Source: Paenibacillus sp. FSL H8-0332 (GTDB lineage Bacteria > Bacillota > Bacilli > Paenibacillales > Paenibacillaceae). Taken from it: a stretch of 64,000 nt of DNA. The number at the start of each line of letters is the position of its first letter. Position 1 is the stretch's first letter. Location: the NCBI RefSeq assembly GCF_037963835.1, contig NZ_CP150145.1:4526001-4590000 (forward strand). Direction: 5' to 3'. Shown here one piece after another: positions 55,221-62,752 of this stretch. The notes beneath the pieces were generated by a model, which was not told where the DNA came from, made no database searches, and was given only the letters and a program-made list of their open reading frames with translations. The translations under genes and the position numbers were made by a program.

Positions 55221-55592
55221 ATGTCTTACACAATGGAAGTCAATATTGCAAAAAACCAGGTGATTGTCAGAGCCTACGGCCTGACTGAGAGTGACGTACC
55301 CGCCTACATAGCAGATTTCGAGAATGCCCTGAAGCAGCTGAAGCCGGGCTTTACCGGAGTAACCGATGTGACAGGTTCCCCAACCGTGCTATCCCCTGAA
55401 GTAGCCGGAATGCTCGCCCCAACCGGTGACCGCGCGATAGAAGCAGGGGTAGGCGGCTGGGTATACGTTGCAGATTCCCCGGTCTGGAAAATGCAAATGA
55501 AAAGACTGTTCGGCAAATTCGCCGTGCATTACCCTACATATCAAGAAGCCGATGCTTACCTGAGCAGTCTGGGCAACCAGTCCGTTAACTAA
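55221..55592 (+). CDS. Hypothetical STAS-like or SpoIIAA-like small protein
   Basis: 123 residues from the second ATG (55221), 6 nt behind GGAGGA. Begins SYTMEVNIAKNQVIVRAYG and contains LKQLKPGFTGVTDVTGSPTV then LSPEVAGMLA, reminiscent of the beta-alpha layout of STAS or SpoIIAA-like lipid-binding proteins, but without a recognised signature. Ends QEADAYLSSLGNQSVN. Its function is unknown. A palindromic terminator follows. Confidence 0.7.
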   Translation: MSYTMEVNIAKNQVIVRAYGLTESDVPAYIADFENALKQLKPGFTGVTDVTGSPTVLSPEVAGMLAPTGDRAIEAGVGGWVYVADSPVWKMQMKRLFGKFAVHYPTYQEADAYLSSLGNQSVN

Positions 55593-55624
55593 GATATATG
55601 AAATACAAGCATATATTTATAACA

Positions 55625-55660
55625 AAACCGACCAAGCAATTGCTTGGTCGGTTTCCTTTA
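55625..55660 (+). terminator. Perfectly palindromic terminator
   Basis: AAACCGACCAAGCAATTGCTTGGTCGGTTT is nearly fully self-complementary; shown here only as arms AAACCGACCAAGCA and TGCTTGGTCGGTTT, then TCCTTT. Confidence 0.85.
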
Positions 55661-55671
55661 CAGAATTATTT

Positions 55672-56112
55672 TTAGCGTAATACCTTAACCAAAGCTGCGA
55701 CTTCCTCGCTCCCATAGCCAGCATGAAGGGTCTTTTAGAACAGATTTTCAGCGAACCGGGGGAATTCGTTATTGATGCCAGATTCACGTGCTTGCAGCGT
55801 CAGCAGCTCAATGCTTGTCATGGACATTTGAAGCGAGCCCACGCCTCAAGGTCACGGGCTTGCTGCGGACTCCCCGTAACTGAGCTAAATGAGCACACGG
55901 GCGGCCAGAGCGGACTTCACGGACTCCTGGTCCAAGATGCTTGTGGACACGTTGTAATCAGCTACACAGATGATCGTGATCGGACTGGCAGCTATGGCTG
56001 AAGCTGCACTGGATGCGTGAAGGGCCCCTCGACGGATAAGTGCATCTGCTCTTGCAGGGGTGCGGTTCCATACCGTAACCTGGTAACTCTGCTCTACCAG
56101 ATTGAAGTGCAT
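55672..56112 (-). pseudogene. Decayed NAD(P)-dependent imine-reductase/hydroxyisobutyrate dehydrogenase-like gene
   Basis: The N-terminal part (about 56112 to 55885) reads NLVEQSYQVTVWNRTPARAD and later SPITIICVADYNVS, the Rossmann segment of 6-phosphogluconate/3-hydroxyisobutyrate dehydrogenase-like enzymes, without the first GLGAMG motif. The C-terminal part in another frame reads SIELLTLQARESGINNEFPR then FAENLF-stop-KTLHAGYGSEE and VAALVKVLR. The middle third is deleted and the frame is interrupted by at least one internal stop and a shift, so this is a remnant. Confidence 0.75.
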
Positions 56113-56238
56113 GAGGATGGTTCAGGCGTTATACATACGCACATTAGTGAGTCTTACCTGAATTGGGCCGCCCATTTTTTTCTGGGATTAGGCTTGGAAG
56201 CCATGTACGCCAGCCCGTGGCTCTACGAGGACAAATAG
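56106..56238 (+). pseudogene. Possible 3' remnant of a regulator gene (WYL type)
   Basis: An open frame on the plus strand reads DGSGVIHTHISESYLNWAAH then FFLGLGLEAMYASPWLYEDK. It resembles the C-terminal end of YafY/WYL-domain regulators but is only about 40 codons and has no start or ribosome site. It abuts the decayed oxidoreductase. Tentative. Confidence 0.35.
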
Positions 56239-56250
56239 GAAGACTGCTGT

Positions 56251-56568
56251 TCACCACATGTAATGACCCAAGTGTTTTTTGTTATTCCTCAATATCCCGG
56301 CCAAGGACGCCGCACACAATATAATATAGAGTCCCAGGAAAAGCGGCATGGACAGGAAACCCTTATACTCAACAATCCCCATTCCAATAAAAGTCATCCC
56401 TAATATGAGATAGGGCAGGACCATCCCTCTTTGGAAAGAGGCCCGCTCATTCTTACTCAAGCTATCCCTAACGGATTGCCGAAGAAACACATGAAGTCTA
56501 AAAAAATGACATGCCGCTTGTGTGAGCATCCAGATCCCTAGAAAAATCTGCGCTATGATTTCTCCCAC
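56251..56568 (-). CDS. Small integral membrane protein, unknown
   Basis: 105 residues, three helices (IIAQIFLGIWMLTQAACHFF, MVLPYLILGMTFIGMGIVEY, LFLGLYIILCAASLAGIL). The only normal initiation codon upstream is GTG at 56568, which directly abuts the ribosome site AAAGGAG. An in-frame ATC at 56557-56559 is 8 nt from AAAGGAGG; see findings. No family recognised. Confidence 0.7.
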   Translation of the reverse strand: MGEIIAQIFLGIWMLTQAACHFFRLHVFLRQSVRDSLSKNERASFQRGMVLPYLILGMTFIGMGIVEYKGFLSMPLFLGLYIILCAASLAGILRNNKKHLGHYMW

Positions 56569-56816
56569 CTCCTTTGCTTATCCCTTCATTATAAACTAAA
56601 AAAAGCCACTCCATGAAGGAGTGACTTGAAGACATGGAATCGACACAACACCGGCCCTCTTTTCCCCTTAAAGTTTACATCATTAACGTTGCATATTTCA
56701 GCATCGGTCGCTTCTATCGGGCAGTTATTGCTGAACTTCTTCTTGCAGGATTCCTCTACAATAGTTACGGGCTGTGAAGGCATTAGGCCCATTCATCATC
56801 GCAGTAGTACACATTA

Positions 56817-56995
56817 TATTCGCTTTTTCGCATACATCAGCCCGCCCACCTCCAAACCTGCCCATTGTATTCGGTTTTTCGCATACATCCTGCTTGCTCA
56901 CCTCTATACCTGCACAATGTATTCGCTTTTTCGCATACATCTGGCTCGCACACCCCATTCCTGCCCATTGTATTCGTTTTTTCGCATACAAACGG
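56817..56995. repeat. Tandem ~51-bp repeats, about 3.5 units
   Basis: TATTCG-TTTTTCGCATACAT units at 56817, 56868, 56920 and 56971 (51, 52 and 51 bp apart). In the same 566-bp gene-free region (56569-57134), which also holds the hairpin at 57013. Confidence 0.92.
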
Positions 56996-57012
56996 CATGG
57001 GTTCAGTGAAAC

Positions 57013-57066
57013 AAAATACCGCTTGCTATTGGAGAATACGATTTCCCATTAGCAAGCGGTATTTAT
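57013..57066. terminator. Orphan terminator-like hairpin
   Basis: AAATACCGCTTGCT pairs with AGCAAGCGGTATTT, loop of about 23 nt, with A-rich and T-rich flanks. No gene ends within 70 bp; the 3' end of the spo0A fragment (minus strand, stop at 57135) lies 70 bp away, so it may be the native spo0A terminator. Confidence 0.65.
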
Positions 57067-57134
57067 TGTTATGGAATTCCGGTATTTACAGACTCTAGAC
57101 TACTTAACCCTCACGTATCCAGCCCCTAACCCTT

Positions 57135-57275
57135 TCAAGACACCTTATGCTCAATGCGCAGCTTGTCGGCTACTATGGCAATAAATTCTGAGTTAGTTGG
57201 CTTGGATTTGGAGATATTAATGGTATAGCCGAACAGGTGGGAGATGCTGTCGATATTGCCACGGGTCCAGGCGAC
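57135..57275 (-). pseudogene. spo0A: Isolated 3' end of spo0A (46 codons)
   Basis: Reading on the minus strand gives [20 protein letters not shown] then [20 protein letters not shown] and IEHKVS followed by TGA. This is the very C-terminus of the sporulation master regulator Spo0A (B. subtilis ends [17 protein letters not shown] and [20 protein letters not shown]), 46 residues without gaps. Upstream of GTC (57275) the match stops abruptly, an in-frame TAA is met four codons earlier, and the base composition falls to AT-rich. The rest of spo0A is not in the window. Either the element to the right interrupts spo0A, or it integrated here and supplied a replacement 3' end. Confidence 0.88.
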
Positions 57276-57499
57276 TTTACAACCGATTTAATTTATGAGC
57301 TATTATCACTATTTATCGGGTTTCATTTGTAACATTTATTGCCTTTTGTACTTCACAACCAGGTTATCATATCTCATATTTTTAATCCAGTATTCCACTA
57401 AATATTTTAAATTGAAAAGCAGACAACCATAAAGGCTCCAGCGTTCACATTCATTCAGACTGGGGCATCATATCCATATAATATGACCAACTCACCTCA

Positions 57500-57540
57500 A
57501 AATAAAAGAGCCATAGGATGTAATCCTTGGCTCTTTTAGA
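57500..57540 (-). terminator. Terminator of the SHOCT-domain gene
   Basis: TAAAAGAGCCA / TGGCTCTTTTA, followed on the minus strand by TTTTATTTTG; directly behind the stop at 57543. Confidence 0.85.
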
Positions 57541-57542
57541 TA

Positions 57543-58517
57543 CTAATTAATCATAATTTTTTTCTTTTGAATTTCGAACTCTTCCTTAGTAATCACCCCT
57601 TCTTTTTGTAATACGAATAACTTTTCCAATTCACCTGCCATTAATATGGGAATACTAACTTGGGGGGGAGTTTTATGCGTATCAGCTTGATCCGCATTTT
57701 TAATTAACACACTAATTAATCCGTGAAATTCATTAACTTGTTTATTCACTTTTTTGTACAACTCAGAACTCTTTAAAATCCCTTCCTTATTCTTTAATGA
57801 ATTAAAAAAATTAATATTAACTACAGGATGTTTTAAATCGTTAACGATAATTTTTAAATCAATTAAAGTAACCGTATCTTTTTGTATGTTTTTCCCTGAC
57901 AATCCACCTATCACAGCTCCAACGCCGCCAGCCAAAAGTCCCCCTATTAAAACTCCTCCAGCTTGACTACTTCTAGATGTTTTTGATATGGAATTCCCAT
58001 TCTCAATAATTTCAACTTCTATAATGTCATTTGCGTTATATGTACGCCCAGATGTCAGATCCGAATTCATTAAACATATCGATTGGTTCTCAATGTCAAT
58101 AATTACTCCACTATCATTATTGCTTGAAATAAAATATTTATCAGGTGATTCTAATTTTGATTTATGCATATAAAATTTTTCGAAAAGCTTTTCTTTCTTT
58201 TCTTTTAACACAATATTTTCAGTCGGCAACGAGACAAAGAATAACACTATGGCTATAATTAATATGGTCCATCCCCAAAAAGTAGTTTGAAAAAATAAAA
58301 AAGCAGATAAAATAAATCCCACCAACAAAATCACAGTACTTTTGGTCTTACTTTGTGGTTCTTTCCCTTCTAACATCTTCCCTATATTTCCACAGGAACA
58401 GTAGACGTAAGTGTTCAGGTTTTTTTTATTGCAATATTTAGATGGGATAATGTGCATTTTTCCACACGAATTACAATATGTATCAAGATCTTTACCCGTT
58501 TCCCTTACGAAATTCAT
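57543..58517 (-). CDS. Zinc-ribbon membrane protein with SHOCT-type C-terminus
   Basis: About 324 residues. Near the N-terminus two Cys pairs CNSCGKMH and YVYCSCGNIG form a zinc-ribbon-like element. Two membrane helices follow (STVILLVGFILSAFLFF, WGWTILIIAIVLFFVSL), and a glycine-rich helical stretch GGVLIGGLLAGGVGAVIGGL occurs mid-protein. The C-terminal 28 residues, GELEKLFVLQKEGVITKEEF then EIQKKKI, match the SHOCT pattern. The start is uncertain: ATG at 58517 was chosen, but a GTG six codons upstream lies close to AGAAGGG. No function is known. Element cargo. Confidence 0.78.
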   Translation of the reverse strand: MNFVRETGKDLDTYCNSCGKMHIIPSKYCNKKNLNTYVYCSCGNIGKMLEGKEPQSKTKSTVILLVGFILSAFLFFQTTFWGWTILIIAIVLFFVSLPTENIVLKEKKEKLFEKFYMHKSKLESPDKYFISSNNDSGVIIDIENQSICLMNSDLTSGRTYNANDIIEVEIIENGNSISKTSRSSQAGGVLIGGLLAGGVGAVIGGLSGKNIQKDTVTLIDLKIIVNDLKHPVVNINFFNSLKNKEGILKSSELYKKVNKQVNEFHGLISVLIKNADQADTHKTPPQVSIPILMAGELEKLFVLQKEGVITKEEFEIQKKKIMIN

Positions 58518-58635
58518 GACATTAATAACATTCACAACCCTTCTAAAACTAGAATAAAGCAATTATATTCCATTATAACCCTTTTTGTCGAGTACACCAG
58601 ACTATGGATCAATTAATCTTTTCGGATAATAAAGG

Positions 58636-58707
58636 TAAAAGGAGACTATTCCTTTGCCACTAGAAATTATATTCGGAAAAGTCGTAAAAAGTATTCGTAT
58701 TAAAAAA
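58636..58707 (+). pseudogene. Duplicated 5' end of the XRE gene
   Basis: The segment from TAAAAGGAG to ATTCGTATTAAAAAA reproduces the start of the XRE gene at 63724-63790 (TTG start, FGKVVKSIRI) with about 80% identity, then joins recombinase sequence. Read on, it stops at TGA after about 24 codons. Confidence 0.8.
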
Positions 58708-59830
58708 TGCAGTATATACAGGTGAATTACGCTTACATAGAACTAAAAAGATTGATATTAATCGTAATATTGTTGAAAAAGTTCCGTTGGAAGAGCAAAT
58801 AGTATTACAAGATGAATCCATAAGAATTGTTAGTGATGAGATATTTCAACTTACTCAGGTTGAAAAAGCAAAGCGTATAAAACAGTTTGGTGACTTTAAG
58901 TATAAAAATGTAATCGTAGAAGATGATGATGGAAATACTATACAATCTTCTCAAAAGACTTTAATTAGGGGAAACAGCAGGCATTCCAACAAACATCTAT
59001 TTTCCAACTTACTGAAATGTGGAAATTGCGGTGGCAGCCTTAGAAGAAGAGTAATAAATAACAAACTGAAGAACAATAGAATAAACACATATACTTATTG
59101 GTTTTGTAGAAATAGCGAGCTTCATGGAAAAACAAAATGCTATTTTAGAAATGTCCAACACGAAAAAAATCTTATCGAGTTTGTAAAGAATGAGATAATA
59201 AATTATCGTAATTCACCTAGGAAGAGAAAATATTATCTCGATACTATTTTAAGAACAAAGTATAATACTAAGGATATTAAAAAGAAGAAGTTAAAACTCC
59301 AAGAAGAAATAGAAGAAATAAATATAGATAAACATGGACTAATAAAATCAGTTGGGAGAGAATTAATAACTGAACATGAATTTTTAATTGAAAAAAAGAA
59401 ATTAGATGCTCAATTATTCAAAGCAGAATCTAAGCTTAAACAACTTATATATATTGATAATGAAATTAAGGCTTTACAAGCAAACTTTAATAGGTTTACT
59501 AAATTCTTAGAACAAGTTGATGTTGAGAATCTTACAAATAGTATTCTAAGAAAAATCGTTCATAGTATCACTGTCGAAACCCATGGAGAACCTATTTTTC
59601 CTGGAGCAATTCATGACAAACACACTCTTAATATTGAATGGAATTTCCTTGATACAACTGAAAAGGAGATACTAAGTGAGAGTTTAAAAAAGTTAGGAAA
59701 ATCTAGTGGAAGTGGTAAAAGCCTTGAATTAACTGAAAATATAATTGAAGAACTTGCAAACATTGCAAGCAGAAAACCGACAGATGATGAACTTCTATGG
59801 AACTTAGAGAAATTCCACAAAACACTTTAG
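58688..59830 (+). pseudogene. Large serine recombinase, 5'-truncated
   Basis: The first visible frame is VLKNAVYTGELRLHRTKKID then INRNIVEKVPL, the start of the recombinase (PF07508-type) domain that follows the catalytic domain. A zinc ribbon follows: LLKCGNCGGSLRRR...YWFCRN...GKTKCYF, then a coiled coil and Lys/Glu-rich C-terminus (348 residues from a TTG at 58787 without a ribosome site). The N-terminal resolvase domain with the catalytic Ser is absent; upstream in frame there is a stop. It is therefore probably inactive. Such recombinases integrate and excise skin-like and phage elements. Confidence 0.85.
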
Positions 59831-59842
59831 ACTTAGTACAGT

Positions 59843-59881
59843 TAAAAACCAAACTGATGGTGATCAGTTTGGTTTTTTTAT
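59843..59881. terminator. Bidirectional terminator between recombinase and DUF3221 gene
   Basis: AAAACCAAACTGAT / ATCAGTTTGGTTTT, with A-run and T-run on both sides. Confidence 0.9.
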
Positions 59882-60261
59882 TATTGATCAATTTCGATCC
59901 TTGTCGCTTTACCACTTGATGGAAAAGATGAATCCACTTGATCTACCCAAACAAAGACCTTATCTCCTATTTTTAATGAAGTAGAATTAGAAAGATCTTT
60001 TGTAGAAACCCACATTGCGTTTGGATCAGCTTTTTTTATAATCTCCTCTACATTTGATTTTTCTATTTCCTCCTTTTCAACTCCCCACACAATAAGTTTT
60101 TTTGAATTTTCTTTTGTATCTACAATGTAACCATTAATATCCCATCCAGAATTATTCATTGAATCTGCATCCCCAGCACTGTTTGATACATCATTAATTT
60201 TTACATCGTTACAACCAACAAGTATAATCAATATTAATAACAAAAAATATTTAAGTTTCAT
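59881..60261 (-). CDS. DUF3221-like lipoprotein
   Basis: About 126 residues from the ATG at 60261 (behind GAGGG). Lipoprotein signal KLKYFLLLILIILVGC with lipobox LVGC. The mature part contains GYIVDTKENSKKLIVWGVEK and KIGDKVFVWVDQVD, as in small DUF3221 exported proteins (OB-like beta fold). Unknown function. Part of a run of minus-strand exported proteins in the element. Confidence 0.78.
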   Translation of the reverse strand: MKLKYFLLLILIILVGCNDVKINDVSNSAGDADSMNNSGWDINGYIVDTKENSKKLIVWGVEKEEIEKSNVEEIIKKADPNAMWVSTKDLSNSTSLKIGDKVFVWVDQVDSSFPSSGKATRIEIDQ

Positions 60262-60343
60262 AAAATCCCTCATTTCTATATATTTGTGATACAAATATAT
60301 AGACATTCATTTACAAAAAGATGTTGCATTAAATTTAAATTTC

Positions 60344-61693
60344 TCACCAAGTAACTGGAGTTAATCCAAGTCGATTAGTAATATGAGTCACATGAGAATA
60401 AGCAGAATAACCATTTGAGGTTCCTTTATGAAGTCCCATAAGTTTTCCTCCACTAAAAACTGTTCCTCCACTATCACCTCCTGATTCTGCGAAAGTTGCT
60501 AATCTCAATGAATCAAACCAAACGTCCACACCATTAGGATCATTCCAATAACCGTAGTGCGCTTTACTTTGTAAGGTCCCACATGAGCTTGATTCTCCTC
60601 TGTTTCTACCAGACATACAAACTACTTGACCTAATACATCATTGCCTGCTACTTCCACACTCGTTAAATTAGAGTCCTTATATACCTTATTACTTAGCAT
60701 AGAATTTGAAGTTACTCTAATACCATTCGCATCCACTTCGTTACCATAGTGGCTTAGGCTACTTGTATAACCTATATAATTACCTCCTTGATATATTCCC
60801 ACACCAGAATTTTTATACCAACAATGCGCGGCTGTAATAACATATGGATTAGAATTCGCATCAATCGCTGAATAGCCCATTGAACATACGCCTGATGTTG
60901 AGGGTGAAGAATCAATTGCTAAACCACCTTGTAACGGACTTGTAGTGGTTGTTCTGCTAGAATCTACTGTTGAATAATTATCGTCTAACTCTTCAATTTC
61001 AAACAAAGATTGATCTTGTTGTGTTAAAGAACTTATCATACTTAATGCGTACTCTTTATCTATATTACTTTTAATTATACCAAGTTTAACCTTCTGACCA
61101 ATAAAATCTGCTGTAACATAACGTAAATCTATATCCTGAGAAATCAATTCTATGTTTTCAGAAACTAACATTGTTACATCCTCTATTTGTTTTTCTGAGT
61201 AAACCCCCTCTTCAAATGATATTGGTAATTCAATATTGAACTTATCTTCTAATTGTTCTCCTAAGTATGTCACATCACTTACAGTACCTTTTTGCAAACT
61301 ATCTTCTTGAGATTTTATAATTATTCGAACTTCCCCACCATCAGCTTGATCAATATATAATCCTAAATACTTTTCATTAAGTTCTGGCATTGAATTAAAA
61401 TATTCTTTAATTTGGGGTATTAATTTATCTTGCTGTTCGAACCTTTTTGTCAGAGCCTCTTCTTCTGATGATGATAAATAAATTCCATATTTCTTTGATA
61501 TATATTTATTATCATTAAAAGTTTTAGCGTTTTCATTATTAGCAAGTCCAAATTCAACTCTCTTTTCAAGAGCGTTTTCTAATTTATTAGAGTCTTCTAA
61601 TGAGTTCACACCTTCCTCAGCGTTTAAACTACTTACTGAAAACGTCCCGAAAAATAAGAAAAAAATAAAAATCATTGAAGCTACTTTCTTCAT
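60344..61693 (-). CDS. Secreted trypsin-like serine protease with propeptide
   Basis: 449 residues. Signal peptide MKKVASMIFIFFLFFGTFSV; propeptide of about 240 residues; the mature protease begins near PLQGGLAIDS. Catalytic triad: His in VITAAHCWY, Asp in GNEVDANGI, Ser in SGGDSGGTVF. Cys in CSMGYSA/AHCW and CMSGRNRGESSSCGT give disulfide pairs as in streptogrisin/alpha-lytic-type S1 proteases. The propeptide is expected to assist folding. Upstream sequence contains a large inverted repeat. Not previously neighboured by an inhibitor here. Confidence 0.92.
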   Translation of the reverse strand: MKKVASMIFIFFLFFGTFSVSSLNAEEGVNSLEDSNKLENALEKRVEFGLANNENAKTFNDNKYISKKYGIYLSSSEEEALTKRFEQQDKLIPQIKEYFNSMPELNEKYLGLYIDQADGGEVRIIIKSQEDSLQKGTVSDVTYLGEQLEDKFNIELPISFEEGVYSEKQIEDVTMLVSENIELISQDIDLRYVTADFIGQKVKLGIIKSNIDKEYALSMISSLTQQDQSLFEIEELDDNYSTVDSSRTTTTSPLQGGLAIDSSPSTSGVCSMGYSAIDANSNPYVITAAHCWYKNSGVGIYQGGNYIGYTSSLSHYGNEVDANGIRVTSNSMLSNKVYKDSNLTSVEVAGNDVLGQVVCMSGRNRGESSSCGTLQSKAHYGYWNDPNGVDVWFDSLRLATFAESGGDSGGTVFSGGKLMGLHKGTSNGYSAYSHVTHITNRLGLTPVTW

Positions 61694-61788
61694 TTAATCT
61701 CCTCCAATATTTATTTGATATTCTTTTGGAATAAAAAGAATATCTACCATCATATTTAAACACGATCCACATTTTCCAAACATTGTAT

Positions 61789-61836
61789 TTACCTATTTTA
61801 TAAACATCGCCTGTAGCACGTCTATAAAATAGGTAA
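61789..61836. repeat. 14-bp perfect inverted repeat
   Basis: TTACCTATTTTATA (61789-61802) and TATAAAATAGGTAA (61823-61836) around a 20-bp centre. No T-run, so not a terminator; upstream of the protease start by about 95 bp, thus possibly an operator. Confidence 0.85.
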
Positions 61837-61845
61837 TTAAAATTC

Positions 61846-61886
61846 CAAAATAAAAAGAACCGTGGATATGTTCCACAGCTCTAAAA
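61846..61886 (-). terminator. Terminator of the stalk-domain gene
   Basis: On the minus strand AGAGCTGTGGA / TCCACGGTTCT followed by TTTTTATTTT, just after the stop at 61895. Confidence 0.8.
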
Positions 61887-61894
61887 AGTAAATA

Positions 61895-62692
61895 TTATTT
61901 TTGAAATGAAAATATGAATAGTTTGTTTGTCACATCCTTCTCCATCTTCAAATCGACACCTAATGTCAAAAACACTGAAGCTAATGGAACTAATTTTTTA
62001 CCCTCAATTGTTACTATCCCTTGAAGATCATTAGGATTATCCGATATTACATATTGCTTAGTCTTGTCTGAGTTATACAACGTGTAAATCCTATAGTTGG
62101 TGTTAATACTCACATAATTTGATTCCATTTTGAAATAATTATCTACACTTCGCATGTCAGCTTCTATCTCACCTTTAACGAACGGATTATCACTGGTTTT
62201 TAAAGCATAATTATCATACGTTATAGCTAATAGCCTTACTATAGTACCAACAGCACTCACAGAATCAACATATAATAAACCGTTATTATCTTCATATATT
62301 ATAAAAGCATTCGAGCCAAGCTTGTATACCTCATTGTCAATTTTGAATACCTGCGTCAATTCTTTCAATGATTTCACCGTCACTTTTATTTCATCTTTGG
62401 GTGGTGAAACAGTAACTTGTGCAGTTTTTTTATCCAAAATTTCTACTGATTGATTGGTTGGTCGCCACAATACATCTTTATTCATAATATTCGAAACGTC
62501 TCTCACAGATAAATAAATACTTCCGTTATAAGATAATACAGGTTTATTCAAGGCAACTTTCGCTCCATTAGAGTAAACCTTCACATCATTTCTGAGCAAA
62601 CTTTGAACCTTTTGATACGCTTCTGCTCCATATGCAGAAGTTACCCCAAAGAGTACAGCACCACATAAAAATCCGCTAATAAACTTCTTCAT
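61895..62692 (-). CDS. Exported protein with copper-amine-oxidase-type stalk domain
   Basis: 265 residues. Signal peptide KKFISGFLCGAVLFGVTSAYG. Then a stalk domain (VKVYSNGAKVALNKPVLSYN then GSIYLSVRDVSNIMN, VLWRPTNQSVEI), common in exported Paenibacillus proteins. A second, less clear domain follows, and the end KKLVPLASVFLTLGVDLKME resembles a second stalk half. The start is the ATG at 62692, behind GAGGTGA; an ATG nine codons upstream is less well placed. Confidence 0.82.
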   Translation of the reverse strand: MKKFISGFLCGAVLFGVTSAYGAEAYQKVQSLLRNDVKVYSNGAKVALNKPVLSYNGSIYLSVRDVSNIMNKDVLWRPTNQSVEILDKKTAQVTVSPPKDEIKVTVKSLKELTQVFKIDNEVYKLGSNAFIIYEDNNGLLYVDSVSAVGTIVRLLAITYDNYALKTSDNPFVKGEIEADMRSVDNYFKMESNYVSINTNYRIYTLYNSDKTKQYVISDNPNDLQGIVTIEGKKLVPLASVFLTLGVDLKMEKDVTNKLFIFSFQK

Positions 62693-62752
62693 GCTTTCAC
62701 CTCTAATAATTATTTTCAATGTATTAGTGCATTTACTTGTTGATGCATTAAA

